64,000 bases of DNA from Arthrobacter jinronghuae (lineage in GTDB: Bacteria; Actinomycetota; Actinomycetes; Actinomycetales; Micrococcaceae): contig NZ_CP104263.1 of the NCBI RefSeq assembly GCF_025244825.1, positions 2,728,001 to 2,792,000 on the forward strand. Direction: 5' to 3'. The translations under genes were made by a program, and so were the position numbers. Below are positions 26,691 through 36,200 of the stretch, piece after piece. Under the pieces are notes generated by a model. It was not told the DNA's origin. It was given only the letters and a program-made list of their open reading frames with translations, and made no database searches. Each line of letters starts with the position of its first letter. Position 1 is the first letter of the stretch.

Positions 26691-27644
26691 TCAGGCCAGG
26701 CCCTTTTCCTCCAGCCAGTCCTGGGCGGCGTCGGCCGGGTCGAGTTTCTGGTCACCGCTGACTGCCTGGTTCAGGGCAATCAGGTCCTCCGTGGTCAGCT
26801 GCGCTGAGACCTCGTTGAGCACGTCCCGGGCCTCGTCGCTCACGCGGTCATCGGCGATCAGCGGGATGACCTGCTGGGCCGGCCAGTTCTGCTTCGGGTC
26901 TTCCAGGACCACCAGTCCGTTTTCCTCGATGGCGGGAGTGGTGGTGTAGATGTCGGCCACCTGCACGTCGTCGTTCAGCAGGGCATCAACGGTCAGGGGA
27001 CCGCCGCTGTCGCCGATGGCGGTGAATTCCTTGAACTCGCAGCCGTACTTCTCCTTCAGCCCGGCCAGCCCCTGGGTCCGCTCCGCGAACTCGGCAGGCG
27101 CGCCGAGGGTCAGCTCACCGCACACCTTCGCCAGGTCCTCAATGGACTCGAGCTGGTACTTCTCGGCGGTGGCCGCGGTGACCACCATGGCGTCCTTGTC
27201 CTCGGCCTCGGAAGGCTCCAGGACCACCAGGTTCTCCGGCAGCTTCTCCCCGAGGGAATCCACGATCTCGCCGGCGTCCACCAGGTCCGTTTCCGGGTCC
27301 GCGTGGACCAGCAGGGCTCCGGTGTACTCGGGAATCAGGTCGATCGAGCCGTCCTCCAGGGCCGGGACATAGACCTCCCGCGACCCGATGCCGAGGCGGG
27401 TCTCCGCCTCGATGCCGGCCGCGTTGAGGGCCCCGGCGTAGATCTCGGCGATGGTGCTGCTCTCCGGGAAGTCCGCCGAGCCCACCACCAGCGTCTGCTC
27501 GGTGCTGCTGCCGGAGGCTTCCGCCGTGGTTTCATTCTCCAGCGGATCCCCTCCTCCGCTGCAACCGGCCAGGGCCAGGGCCATTCCGCCGGCCAGGACG
27601 GCCAGGGCCTTCCGCCGTGCATTGGGACGCGGGTGCTGCATCAT
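26691..27644 (-). CDS. Glycine betaine/choline-type substrate-binding lipoprotein
   Basis: A 317-residue OpuAC/ProX-family binding protein. The signal peptide ends LALAGC with Cys28. The mature domain starts TLVVGSADFPESSTIAEIYAGAL and includes DLIPEYTGALL and the later QVADIYTTTPAI, as in osmoprotectant (OpuC/OsmF-type) receptors. The ATG at 27644 overlaps the permease stop (ATGA) and has AGGAGG 6 bases upstream. It is the last gene of a four-gene operon (ATPase, two permeases, receptor). Confidence 0.9.
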   Translation of the reverse strand: MMQHPRPNARRKALAVLAGGMALALAGCSGGGDPLENETTAEASGSSTEQTLVVGSADFPESSTIAEIYAGALNAAGIEAETRLGIGSREVYVPALEDGSIDLIPEYTGALLVHADPETDLVDAGEIVDSLGEKLPENLVVLEPSEAEDKDAMVVTAATAEKYQLESIEDLAKVCGELTLGAPAEFAERTQGLAGLKEKYGCEFKEFTAIGDSGGPLTVDALLNDDVQVADIYTTTPAIEENGLVVLEDPKQNWPAQQVIPLIADDRVSDEARDVLNEVSAQLTTEDLIALNQAVSGDQKLDPADAAQDWLEEKGLA

Positions 27645-28402
27645 TGTTTTCCTCCTTGTGCGCCGACGGCGGGGACTCCGCTGCCGGTCGGTTTGCCGGC
27701 CGCTTCTAGGCGGCCGAGTCCTGACGGGATCAGAAAGCGTGATCCCAACGCAATCACGGCATCCACGGCGAGCGCCAGCAGGGCAATGATGACCGCTCCG
27801 CCGAAGACCCGCCCGTAGTCCCCCACCGCCAGGCCGTCGATCAGGTAGCGGCCCAGCCCGCCCAGGTTGATCGTTGCCACCACGGCCGCCGTCGCCACCA
27901 CCTGCAGGGTGGCCCCGCGCAGCCCGCCCAGGATCACCCGCATCCCGTTGGGAACCTCCACCCGGAACAGCACCTGCAACTCGCTCATGCCCAGGCTGCG
28001 GGCGGCGTCGACGACGGTCCGGTCCACCGAGGCGACTCCGGCGTAGGTGCCGGCCAGCAGGGGCGGGACAGCCAGGAGGACCAGTGACCAGATGGGCGGC
28101 ATCAGGCCCAGCCCGGCCAGCAGGACGAACAGGGTGAGCATGCCCAGGGTGGGCAGTGCCCGCAGCAGCCCGGAGACTGCCACAACGGCCACCTGCCCGC
28201 GGCCGGTGTGCCCGATGAACAGGCCCAGCGGCACCGCGATGAGCGCGGCGATCAGCAGGGCCAGCCCGGTGTACTGCAGGTGTTCCAGGGTCCGTACCGG
28301 GATGCCGGCCGGGCCGGCCCAGTTGGCCGGATCCATCAGCCATCCCCAGCCCTGCCCGAGGGGGTTGGTGCTGGTGTAGTCGGTGCGCGGAATGCCGACC
28401 AT
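27641..28402 (-). CDS. Quaternary-amine ABC permease (downstream copy)
   Basis: A 253-residue ProW/OpuCB-type permease with about five to six helices. The extracytoplasmic N-terminus holds YTSTNPLGQGWGWLMDP. The EAA loop is VVDAARSLGMSELQVLFRVEVPNGMRVILGGLRG. It ends with an extended hydrophilic tail. It follows the other permease by two bases and overlaps the receptor gene by four. Confidence 0.9.
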   Translation of the reverse strand: MVGIPRTDYTSTNPLGQGWGWLMDPANWAGPAGIPVRTLEHLQYTGLALLIAALIAVPLGLFIGHTGRGQVAVVAVSGLLRALPTLGMLTLFVLLAGLGLMPPIWSLVLLAVPPLLAGTYAGVASVDRTVVDAARSLGMSELQVLFRVEVPNGMRVILGGLRGATLQVVATAAVVATINLGGLGRYLIDGLAVGDYGRVFGGAVIIALLALAVDAVIALGSRFLIPSGLGRLEAAGKPTGSGVPAVGAQGGKQ

Positions 28403-28404
28403 GC

Positions 28405-29172
28405 CTATGCCCCCTTCAGTGCGACGTCGGGTGCGGCCGCCACCGGCGCCGGCCGGGCGCTGGGTGCCGGGCCTCCGCCGTCCGTGCCGCCGTTGCAGTT
28501 GGCGCGGCTCCGCCCGGCCCGCCCGGCGCGGCCGGATACACCGGCGCGGGTCCAGGGCGTGAGCAGCCGCAGCACCAGGACCAGGAGCAGGTCCATCAGG
28601 AAGGCCAGGACGAGGGTGGCGATGATCCCCACCACGATCTCGGTGAGGAAAAAGCGGCGCAGGCCGTCGGTGAAGAAGAACCCCAGGTTTTCGACGCCGA
28701 TCAGGGCACCCACGCTGACCATGGAGATGTTGCTGACCGAGACCACGCGCAGCCCGGCGATGAGTACCGGAACGGACAGCGGCAGGTCCACCGTGAGGAA
28801 CCGGCGCAGCGGCCGGTAGCCCATGGCCACCGCGGCTTGCCGGACGCCGTCGTCAACGGAGTCGAACGCGTCGATGCCCACCCGCAGCATCAGGGCCACG
28901 GCATAAATGGTCAGGGCCACGATGATGTTGGCGAGGTCCAGGATCCGGGTGCCCAGGATGGCCGGGAGGGTAACGAACAGGGCCAGCGACGGAATGGTGT
29001 ACAGCAGCGAGCCTGCGGACAGGACGAAGCCCCGGACCTTCCGCCGGCCGCGCACCAGCTGTGCCAGGGGAAGGGCAATCAGGACGCCGAGAACCAGGGG
29101 CAGTACCGACTGGTAGAGGTGCAGCCCGCCGAGCCGGAAGACGTCGTCGGTGTGGGCCAGGAACCATTCCAT
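28405..29172 (-). CDS. Quaternary-amine ABC permease (upstream copy)
   Basis: A 255-residue permease paralogous to the next gene. The EAA loop is VRQAAVAMGYRPLRRFLTVDLPLSVPVLIAGLRVVSVSN. Helices are at LGVLIALPLAQLV, YTIPSLALFVTLPAIL and IVVGIIATLVLAFLMDLLLVLVLRLL. The C-terminal 45 residues are Ala/Gly/Pro/Arg-rich and probably disordered. It lies one base after the ATPase stop. Confidence 0.9.
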   Translation of the reverse strand: MEWFLAHTDDVFRLGGLHLYQSVLPLVLGVLIALPLAQLVRGRRKVRGFVLSAGSLLYTIPSLALFVTLPAILGTRILDLANIIVALTIYAVALMLRVGIDAFDSVDDGVRQAAVAMGYRPLRRFLTVDLPLSVPVLIAGLRVVSVSNISMVSVGALIGVENLGFFFTDGLRRFFLTEIVVGIIATLVLAFLMDLLLVLVLRLLTPWTRAGVSGRAGRAGRSRANCNGGTDGGGPAPSARPAPVAAAPDVALKGA

Positions 29173-29173
29173 C

Positions 29174-30361
29174 TCAGCTCCCGGTCCGCTGCAGGCGGGC
29201 TGCCTCGATCAGGGCCAGGATTTCCGTGGCCTGTACGACGCCGGTTACGCGCCCGTCCGCGTCCACGGCCACGCCCAGCCCGGACGGGGAGGACAGGGCA
29301 GCGTCCAGTGCGCGGCGCAGGCTTGTGCCGGCCGGGTAGAGGGAGCCGCCCGGCACCAGGTCCGCGGTGGTGGTGACTGCGTGGCGGCGTCCGGGCGGCA
29401 CCCAGCCCAGCGGCGCGCCGTCGGCATCCACGCACAGCGCCCAGCCGCCGTCGGCCGCTGCACTCCGGTCCGCACTCCGGTCCGCCAGCCGGTCAGCGGC
29501 AATCACCTGCACCGGATGCAGGGGCACGGCGTTTCCGTCCTGGAAGGAGAGGTGCCGGAAGCCGCGGTCCCGCCCTACGAAACCCGCCACGAAGTCATCG
29601 ACCGGCGCCCGGAGGATCTCCTCGGGAGCGGCATACTGGGCGAGCCTGCCGCCGGTGGCGAAGACGGCCACCTTGTCCCCCAGGATGGTGGCTTCGTCAA
29701 TGTCGTGGGTGACGAAGACTATGGTCTTGGACAGTTCCTGCTGGAGCCGCAGGAGCTCGTCCTGCAGCTCGGCCCGGACCACCGGGTCCACGGCGCTGAA
29801 GGGTTCGTCCATCAGCAGTACCGGCGGATCCGCGGCCAGGGCACGGGCAACCCCCACGCGCTGCTGCTGGCCGCCGGAAAGCTGGGCGGGATATCTGGTC
29901 CCGAGGCTGGACGCGAGTCCGACGACGTCGAGCAGTTCCGCGGCCCGGCGCCGTGCGTCCCGCCGCGGGGTGCCGTTGAGGCGCGGCACGGTGGCCACGT
30001 TGTCCAGCACGGTGCGGTGCGGCAGCAGGCCGGAGGACTGCATGACGTACCCCATGGAACGCCGCAGCTGCGCGGCCTTGACGGTGGAGATGTCCTGGCC
30101 GTCAACTTCGATGGTGCCCGACGTCGGCTCCACCATCCGGTTGATCATGCGCAGGGAGGTGGTTTTCCCGCAGCCGGACGGGCCGACGAAAACCGTAATG
30201 GAACCGCGCTCAATGTCCAGGTCCAGGTTCCGGACCGCCGGCGCAGCATCGCCGTAGGTCTTGGTCACCGAACGGAACCGGATCATCGGCTGTCCGGCAG
30301 CGCTGGACCGCGTGCCGGGTTCGGTTCGTTGGCGGGTAGCGGGTTCTCGCGGCTCAGTCAT
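29174..30361 (-). CDS. Quaternary-amine ABC transporter ATPase with CBS domains
   Basis: A 395-residue ProV/OpuCA-type ATPase. Walker A is VGPSGCGKTTSLRMINR; the signature is LSGGQQQRVGVARALA; Walker B is VLLMDEPFSAVDP. The C-terminal 130 residues form a CBS-type module (ALDAALSSPSGLGVAVDADGRVTGVVQATEIL), which senses ionic strength in related osmotic transporters. The start at 30361 has GGAAGG 8 bases upstream; the frame stays open further up without homology. First gene of the operon. Confidence 0.92.
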   Translation of the reverse strand: MTEPREPATRQRTEPGTRSSAAGQPMIRFRSVTKTYGDAAPAVRNLDLDIERGSITVFVGPSGCGKTTSLRMINRMVEPTSGTIEVDGQDISTVKAAQLRRSMGYVMQSSGLLPHRTVLDNVATVPRLNGTPRRDARRRAAELLDVVGLASSLGTRYPAQLSGGQQQRVGVARALAADPPVLLMDEPFSAVDPVVRAELQDELLRLQQELSKTIVFVTHDIDEATILGDKVAVFATGGRLAQYAAPEEILRAPVDDFVAGFVGRDRGFRHLSFQDGNAVPLHPVQVIAADRLADRSADRSAAADGGWALCVDADGAPLGWVPPGRRHAVTTTADLVPGGSLYPAGTSLRRALDAALSSPSGLGVAVDADGRVTGVVQATEILALIEAARLQRTGS

Positions 30362-30457
30362 GGTGCATGCCTTCCGTGGGGGCTCCGGTGTGCAGGGGCA
30401 ACTCGCGACGTGCCGTGAAGCATCACGGTATTTCACACGTGCGGCGGTAGTCCAGCG

Positions 30458-30895
30458 TCAAGAGGGTCCGGCGTCCAGCAAGCGCAGTCCCGTATCAACC
30501 AGTTCGGTCCGGTCCAGGGCAGGAACCTGGTCCAGCGGTATCCAGGCGGCCTCGTCCGTGCTGCCGCCTAGTTCGTGGCGCAGGGAGCCGCCGGTGAGCG
30601 TGGCCCGGTAAATGATCCGCAGGGCATGCAGCATGCGGGGTTCGCCGCGCATGCGCTTTTCCGCGGGGATGAAAATGCTGTCCACTCCCAGCAGCCCTTG
30701 GAGCTGGGCCTCGTAGCCGGTTTCCTCCCGGACCTCCCGTACTGCCGCTACCGGGGCAGTCTCACCCAGTTCCAATCCGCCGCCAGGGAGGGTCCAGCGC
30801 CGGTTGCCGTGCTGGTTCCAGTGCGCCAGGAGCAGCTGCCCGTCACGGACGATCACCGCGTACGCCCCGACGCGGACGTCAAAGTCAGCGGCCAT
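30458..30895 (-). CDS. NUDIX hydrolase
   Basis: A 145-residue pyrophosphohydrolase. The Nudix box is complete: GLELGETAPVAAVREVREETGY, fitting GX5EX7REUXEEXGU. The substrate cannot be told from sequence. It overlaps the end of the sugar kinase gene by 11 bases, so it is probably translated with it. The final WIPLDQVPALDRTELVDTGLRLL is typical of the small NUDIX proteins. Confidence 0.92.
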   Translation of the reverse strand: MAADFDVRVGAYAVIVRDGQLLLAHWNQHGNRRWTLPGGGLELGETAPVAAVREVREETGYEAQLQGLLGVDSIFIPAEKRMRGEPRMLHALRIIYRATLTGGSLRHELGGSTDEAAWIPLDQVPALDRTELVDTGLRLLDAGPS

Positions 30896-31865
30896 TGCCG
30901 TTGCCTGTGCCGGCGGCGCCGCGGCCCGCGGAACCGGGGCGGAGAGAGTCGGCGGAACCGTTCCCCAGCAGGTAAGCCACTCCGAAAACGGGATCGGCAG
31001 TGAGGAAGCGGATGTCCGTCAGCCCGGCTGCGGAGAGCCGGCCGGTCAGCAGTTCCTGCAGCAGCGGCTGGTGCATGCCAAGCCCGCCGCCGATCACTAC
31101 GGGGCCGCCGATGTGCAGCAGACCGGCCACGTCGAGGATGAGCCCGGCCAGGTGTTCCGCGGACTCGTTGACGATCTCGATGGCCGGCTGGTTTCCTTCC
31201 AGCGCCGCCTTGAAGACCAGTCCCGCCTTCCCGGCCCAGTAGCGGCGGTCGGTGGCGCCGTGGAACAGGCCGATCAGCGCGTCGGGGTCCGCGACGCCGC
31301 AGGCGCTCAGCAGGGCAAGGCTGAGGGAATCCGGCGCGATTTCCAGGTTGCTGCGGCGGAGGGTGTGGCGGGCGGCTTCGCGGCCAATCCAGTAGCCGCT
31401 GCCCTCGTCTCCGAGGAGATAGCCCCAGCCTCCCGACCGGGCCTGCCGCCCGGAGCCGTTGATGCCCCAGGCCACGGAGCCGGTGCCGGCAATGACGGCA
31501 ATGCCCTCCGAGGCTTGCCCTGCCGCGAGGATCAGCCGCGTGTCATGAATGACGTCCACGACGGCGCCGGGGACGTGCTCGGCGATGAGTGCGCGCAGGG
31601 CGGCTGCATCCTGCGCGGTGTCCACTCCCCCGGACCCGGCGATTACCCGGCCGACGCCGTCGGTTCCCAGCGCGGCGAAAACTTCCGCAAGGCACTCCCG
31701 TGCCGTCTCCACCGGGACGTTCTGCACGTTGGCGCTGCCGGCCACGAAGTCGGCTTTAACGGTGCCGCCGTGCAGGCGGATGCCGTGGGTCTTGGTACCG
31801 CCGATGTCGAGGCCGATGGTGTCGGGGCCGGCGTCGTTGGTGGCCGGAGGAGGGAATGCTTGCAT
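30885..31865 (-). CDS. BadF/BadG-type ATPase, N-acetylglucosamine-kinase-like
   Basis: A 326-residue ASKHA-fold kinase. The phosphate-1 loop is GLDIGGTKTHGIRL near the N-terminus. Adenosine/phosphate-2 segments are VIAGTGSVAWGI and GGWGYLLGDEGSGYWIGREAAR, characteristic of eukaryote-like N-acetylglucosamine kinases. It probably phosphorylates an amino sugar from the cell wall or chitin. A GGPVVIGGGL segment closes the second domain. Confidence 0.88.
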   Translation of the reverse strand: MQAFPPPATNDAGPDTIGLDIGGTKTHGIRLHGGTVKADFVAGSANVQNVPVETARECLAEVFAALGTDGVGRVIAGSGGVDTAQDAAALRALIAEHVPGAVVDVIHDTRLILAAGQASEGIAVIAGTGSVAWGINGSGRQARSGGWGYLLGDEGSGYWIGREAARHTLRRSNLEIAPDSLSLALLSACGVADPDALIGLFHGATDRRYWAGKAGLVFKAALEGNQPAIEIVNESAEHLAGLILDVAGLLHIGGPVVIGGGLGMHQPLLQELLTGRLSAAGLTDIRFLTADPVFGVAYLLGNGSADSLRPGSAGRGAAGTGNGNGR

Positions 31866-31901
31866 TCGTCCACCCTACTTTCCCGCGGCCGCCGGGCGAA
31901 C

Positions 31902-33149
31902 CTAGCCGGCGGTGCTCCGGCGCCGGTTCCGCCGCAGGCTCAGGACGGCCAGGGTCAGGCAGGCGGCGGTGATCAGTCCCGAGAACCAGGCCACCGAGAC
32001 GTCCAGCCCCCAGATCCCGCCTGCCGCTCCTAGTCCCAGCACCGGGATGGCGCTGCCGAGGTAGGTGATGACATAGACCGTGCTGATGATCCGGGCGTGT
32101 TCGGCTGCCTCCACGGCTGCGGCCACTTCGTTGAAGACCACGCGGAACGCCATGCCCTGCCCGAAGCCGGCCATCAGGCAGGCAACGGTCAGGAGCACGA
32201 GGCTTCCGGTGGCACCGGCCACCGGAATCAACGCGATGCCGGTGCCCATGGCTGTCAGTCCGACGGGTGCCGTGTACCGCCCGCGGATCCCGGTGAGCTG
32301 GCTGACCGCGGACGCTCCGAGAGCAAGGGCGGCCAGCAGTCCGATGGCGGGCCGCCACGTGGTGCCCGCGATGGAGGAGAAGTAGGTGGGTGCCAGCGAC
32401 AGGCAGAACCCGAAGGCCGCGAAGCTGAGGAACCCGGTGGTGGAGGCAATCCAGAACTGGCTGCGTGCGCGGTGGGAGACTGCGGGCTTGCGCGGACGCA
32501 GCATGGCCAGCGGCCCGCCTTCCGCCAGGGAAATGGCCGGGCGGGCCTTCAGCATGCAGAGCGGAATCAGGAGCACTGCCAGGACCGCCGAGTGGATCAG
32601 GAAGGGCGTCATGGTTGGCGCGGGCAGCAGGGACAGGAGCCCGCCGATGACCGGCCCGGCCGCCACGCCTCCTGCCGAAACCAGCAGGGTAAAGCGGGTG
32701 GCCCATTCCGGCCGGTGCGGCAGCAGTTCCCGCAGCGCAGCCGAGCTGGCTCCGGTGGCGAGGGCAACCGAGGCGCCTTGCAGCGCCCGCCCGAGCATCA
32801 GGGTGCCGACTCCGGTGGCGGTGCCGAAGATCAATCCGCCGGCAAGGGAAACAACGGCGGCCAGTACCATTGCGGCGCGGCGGCCGATGTAGTCGGACCA
32901 GTGGCCCACCAGCAGCAGGCCGGCAACCAGGACCAGGACGTAGGACGTGAACGCCATCGTCACGCCGAAGTAGGACAGGCCCAGGGACTGGCCGAGCAGC
33001 GGATACAGCGGGGTTGCGAGGTTGGCGCCGATCAACAGCGTGCTCATTACGGCCAGCGTCAGGAGCAGCCGGGGGCGGATGGCCGCGTCCCACTCCTTCC
33101 GCCTGGTGCGGGCGGCGGGCTGCATGCGCAGCTCACTGAGCACTGTCAC
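31902..33149 (-). CDS. MFS transporter, putative drug/solute exporter
   Basis: A 415-residue major facilitator with 12 predicted helices. The loop 2-3 motif A appears as VGHWSDYIGRRAAMV. Helix 1 is LLLTLAVMSTLLIGANLATPLYPLLGQ, a pattern common in the DHA1-type exporters. It is divergently transcribed from the Lrp-type regulator at 33283, whose site probably lies in the 133 bases between them. The substrate is unknown, possibly an amino acid. Confidence 0.88.
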   Translation of the reverse strand: MTVLSELRMQPAARTRRKEWDAAIRPRLLLTLAVMSTLLIGANLATPLYPLLGQSLGLSYFGVTMAFTSYVLVLVAGLLLVGHWSDYIGRRAAMVLAAVVSLAGGLIFGTATGVGTLMLGRALQGASVALATGASSAALRELLPHRPEWATRFTLLVSAGGVAAGPVIGGLLSLLPAPTMTPFLIHSAVLAVLLIPLCMLKARPAISLAEGGPLAMLRPRKPAVSHRARSQFWIASTTGFLSFAAFGFCLSLAPTYFSSIAGTTWRPAIGLLAALALGASAVSQLTGIRGRYTAPVGLTAMGTGIALIPVAGATGSLVLLTVACLMAGFGQGMAFRVVFNEVAAAVEAAEHARIISTVYVITYLGSAIPVLGLGAAGGIWGLDVSVAWFSGLITAACLTLAVLSLRRNRRRSTAG

Positions 33150-33282
33150 GGGGCACTTCCATCCTATTTGTAGCTAATGCCTCTACAGGATGAAGTGTCT
33201 CGGAGCAGGGTAGGCACATTAGAGTGTTCTTTTGAGCGAATTGTTCAATATCGTTACGAGCAGCTGACAGGAGATGCGCGAG

Positions 33283-33759
33283 ATGGCCAATCTGGACCCG
33301 CTGGACCGCAGACTGCTGCTGGAACTGGTGCGCGATCCCCGGGCACAGATCAGCGACCTCAGCGAGCGGCTCGGTGTGGCCCGCAACACCGCCCAGGCCC
33401 ACGTCCGGCACCTTCTGCGGGCCGGGGTCATCCGCCGGTCGGGGCGCGACGTCGATCTGACGCAGTTGGGCTATGACGTGCAGGCATTCGTCACCATCGA
33501 GGTGAACCACCGTGAACTCGACGGCGTCATCTCCGGGCTCCGTACCCTCCCCCAGGTTTTGGAAGTGCATGAGATCTCCGGCCGCGGTGACGTGTGGTGC
33601 CGGTTGACCGCCACGGATACCCAGCAGCTGCAGCAGGCCCTGCGCTCCGTCCTTCGGATCAAGGGCGTGATCCGTACGGAAACGGTCCTGGCCCTGCATG
33701 AGCACATCCCGTACCGCACCGAACCGCTGCTGGAAAAACTGGTCCCGCCGGCCCCCTGA
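33283..33759 (+). CDS. Lrp/AsnC family transcriptional regulator
   Basis: A 158-residue regulator. The N-terminal helix-turn-helix is LDPLDRRLLLELVRDPRAQISDLSERLGVARNTAQAHVRHLLRAGVI, and the C-terminal RAM domain (AFVTIEVNHRELDGVISGLRTLPQVLEVHEISGRGDVWCRL) binds an amino acid effector. An ATG 9 bases further up sits directly on the AGGAG site, so the second ATG at 33283 is preferred. It likely controls the divergent exporter. Confidence 0.9.
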   Translation: MANLDPLDRRLLLELVRDPRAQISDLSERLGVARNTAQAHVRHLLRAGVIRRSGRDVDLTQLGYDVQAFVTIEVNHRELDGVISGLRTLPQVLEVHEISGRGDVWCRLTATDTQQLQQALRSVLRIKGVIRTETVLALHEHIPYRTEPLLEKLVPPAP

Positions 33760-33777
33760 GTCCGGCGGCTGCCGCTG

Positions 33778-35013
33778 TTATCGATCAGCGGCACGAAGCA
33801 GTTGCTGCGCCGCTTCGAGCCGGATCCCGGCATTCCGTGTCCGGCTTCTGCCGTTCGCGGCGCGGGCACCGGACACGAGGGTCAGTACGACGCCGGCCGT
33901 CCTGGCGTTCAGCGCGGCCGGGTCCGCCGCGTCCTCGAAGACCCGGCGGAAATCGGCGAGTGCCCGTCCGAGCTGCGGGCGTGTTGGATTGGCTGCCGCC
34001 AGGACTGCCAGGTGCCCCAGCAGGCAGGCCAGATCGTCGACCCGGCGGCCGGGGCCCAGACCGTCAATGTCCAGCAGCCCGGTGACCCTGCCCCCGCTGA
34101 GCAGGAGGTTTCCCTCATGGAAGTCGCCGTGGACCGGCACCAGGGGGCCGGCCGGGGCCGATTCCACCACGCCCCGGATGCGCCGCGCCAGATCGAAGAT
34201 ACTGTTTTGCTCCCCGGGGAGGACTGCGGCGGCGGCTGCGGCATAATCCTCGGCCCGGTCGGCCCAGGACCGGCGCAGCGGCAGGTCCAGCGCACCGGAC
34301 GGCAACGCCTCCAGCAGGTCCAGCAGGGCTTCGGGCCGCACCGCGGCTTCGGTATCCTCAACCAGCAGCCGGAAGAGGGAGGTGCCGGGCAGCGGGCTGA
34401 GGATGACCGCCTCACGGTCCGGGCCGGAAGCGCCGGGCAGGAGCCGCGGAGCCGGCACGCCGCTGCCCTCGAGGAGCCGGTGGCGCCGGCGCAGGGCAGG
34501 CAGTTGCTCCCGCGGGAGGAGCTTCAGATAAGCGGCTTCGTCAAAGTGCTGCGCCCGGATTACTGCCCGTCTCAGCGGCCGGTAGGCAACGAGCGATAAC
34601 CTCGCCGGTTCGCCGGTACCAAACACGTCCCTCGCCACGGCATCGGCGTCGGTGGCCCAGGGCAGGGACCTAAGTACGGGGTCATGCGGGTGGAACCACA
34701 GGCGCAGGTCCAGCCCGGCAATCCGTGCCGTGGCGACGTCGGGTCCGGCGGCGACGTCCCCTGTCGTGGCACCGAGGTGCAGGGTCAGGGCGTCATCGGC
34801 TGCCGGTCCCGGCCCCGTCCGGCGGCACTGCACCCGGTAAAGGGCCGAGACAGCTCCTCCCGGCCGGTGGTGGCTCCGCAGGTGTTCCCAGCGTTGAAGC
34901 GCCAGCCCGTGGGACCGAAGCAGGTCCTGCAGGGGTCCCCGCATCGCCGGGCCCGCCAGGACGGCGACAGCTTCCACGGCCCGTCCGCGGCCGGACCTGG
35001 GCTCGACTGGCAC
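33778..35013 (-). CDS. APH-family phosphotransferase
   Basis: A 411-residue aminoglycoside-phosphotransferase/choline-kinase-fold protein. The catalytic loop is VHGDFHEGNLL (HGDxHxxN) and the metal-binding site GLLDIDGLG (the D of the DxD-type motif). The N-terminal lobe carries AYLKLLPREQLPALRRRHRLLEG. Its substrate is unknown; maltokinase-like and other small-molecule kinases share this layout. It lies 32 bases downstream of the next gene and is probably cotranscribed with it. Confidence 0.85.
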   Translation of the reverse strand: MPVEPRSGRGRAVEAVAVLAGPAMRGPLQDLLRSHGLALQRWEHLRSHHRPGGAVSALYRVQCRRTGPGPAADDALTLHLGATTGDVAAGPDVATARIAGLDLRLWFHPHDPVLRSLPWATDADAVARDVFGTGEPARLSLVAYRPLRRAVIRAQHFDEAAYLKLLPREQLPALRRRHRLLEGSGVPAPRLLPGASGPDREAVILSPLPGTSLFRLLVEDTEAAVRPEALLDLLEALPSGALDLPLRRSWADRAEDYAAAAAAVLPGEQNSIFDLARRIRGVVESAPAGPLVPVHGDFHEGNLLLSGGRVTGLLDIDGLGPGRRVDDLACLLGHLAVLAAANPTRPQLGRALADFRRVFEDAADPAALNARTAGVVLTLVSGARAANGRSRTRNAGIRLEAAQQLLRAADR

Positions 35014-35045
35014 GGCGGCGGGTGCCGTGGCCTGCGTCTCGGCGC

Positions 35046-36119
35046 CTAGGCCCGCCGGCGCGACAGGACGTCGTCGAGGTTGATCTTGCCGGTTTCCGGG
35101 CGCGCCTGCTGCGCATGCGCGGTGGCGGGAGCGGGTGTGGAGGCGGGACGCAGCGGTGTCTTGGTCAGGGGCCGGGGGGTTTCAGGAAGGACGATCGGTT
35201 CGGGCGCCGGTCGCTCTGCCTTGGGCGCATCTACGTAAATGGGTTTCGGGAGTTCTACGGGCTGCCACGGCGTGGTGCTGGGCTTGGCCGGGGGCTGGAC
35301 GGGGGCTGCAGCCACCTTCAGGGCCTCCGTGCGCAGTTCCTCGGCAGTAACGCGGGCAGGGGGCGCTGTGCTTTCGTCAGGTACGGCAGCGGACTCGCGG
35401 TCAAACAGAACGGTTTCAGGCTGCGGCTCAGTTTCCGGTGCCGCGGGTGCCTGCACGTCGTCGGGCTCCGCGGCGGCCCGGTTCTGCGTATAGCGGGGCT
35501 CCGGGCCCATGGCGGCACGGAAAGCGTCTTCCACCCGACGCCTGCGGTCCCGCAGGGCGAGCGAGCGGAGCATCGCAACCACCGCGGCCACGACTGCCAG
35601 GCCGGCTACGGGAAGGAACCAGGATACGGAGGTGAAGGCTGCCAGCAGTGTGCCGACTACAACGGCAAGGATGCCAAGAAGGCCGCTGGCCGCCAGGACG
35701 GTCCGGCCGGTGCGGATCCGGAAAGCAGGTCCCGGCTGCTCCGGGCGAACGTCCGGCTGCTCCTGGCTCTGGAACTGTGCTGCCCCGCCCCCGCTGGGTG
35801 TAGTGCTGATGTTGTTCATGATGATCCCCTGGGACCCCTTGTCCGGTGAGGCGGGCGGGCGGATGGTGTTGGCGGCTGGACGGTCGGCGGTAACTGCCGC
35901 CCGTGCCGTAGACGGTGCTGCTGTCTGTGTTGTTGCCTGTGGTGCTGCTGTCTGTGCGATTGTCTCGGCCGCGGAAGTAGCTGGACGACGGAGGAAATAC
36001 GGACCTACCCAAACCAGCCACAGTGCAACGGCCAGTGCCAGCACGAGTGAGCTGTTCAGTGAGCTGTTCAGTGACCCGGTCAGCGACCCGATCAGTGAGC
36101 TGTTAATAGGGAAGTCCAC
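35046..36119 (-). CDS. Hypothetical membrane protein with Ser/Leu/Asn repeats
   Basis: A 357-residue protein. The N-terminus repeats SSL/GSL units (SSLIGSLTGSLNSSLNSSL) ahead of one helix (VLALAVALWLVWVGPYFL), then a Thr/Ala/Pro-rich linker, two further helices (AASGLLGILAVVVGTLLAAF and VAGLAVVAAVVAMLRSL) and a long Pro/Glu/Ala-rich tail. The short DNA repeats at about 36045-36105 make the start region prone to slippage, so the exact start is uncertain. Its role is unknown. Confidence 0.75.
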   Translation of the reverse strand: MDFPINSSLIGSLTGSLNSSLNSSLVLALAVALWLVWVGPYFLRRPATSAAETIAQTAAPQATTQTAAPSTARAAVTADRPAANTIRPPASPDKGSQGIIMNNISTTPSGGGAAQFQSQEQPDVRPEQPGPAFRIRTGRTVLAASGLLGILAVVVGTLLAAFTSVSWFLPVAGLAVVAAVVAMLRSLALRDRRRRVEDAFRAAMGPEPRYTQNRAAAEPDDVQAPAAPETEPQPETVLFDRESAAVPDESTAPPARVTAEELRTEALKVAAAPVQPPAKPSTTPWQPVELPKPIYVDAPKAERPAPEPIVLPETPRPLTKTPLRPASTPAPATAHAQQARPETGKINLDDVLSRRRA

Positions 36120-36200
36120 ACTTACGACCGTAGAAGCTCCGGGCGCCCGGCACGTGCATTACGTCCGGTGTGTCGGCGTGTCTGCTGTGAAAGTTGTTGC

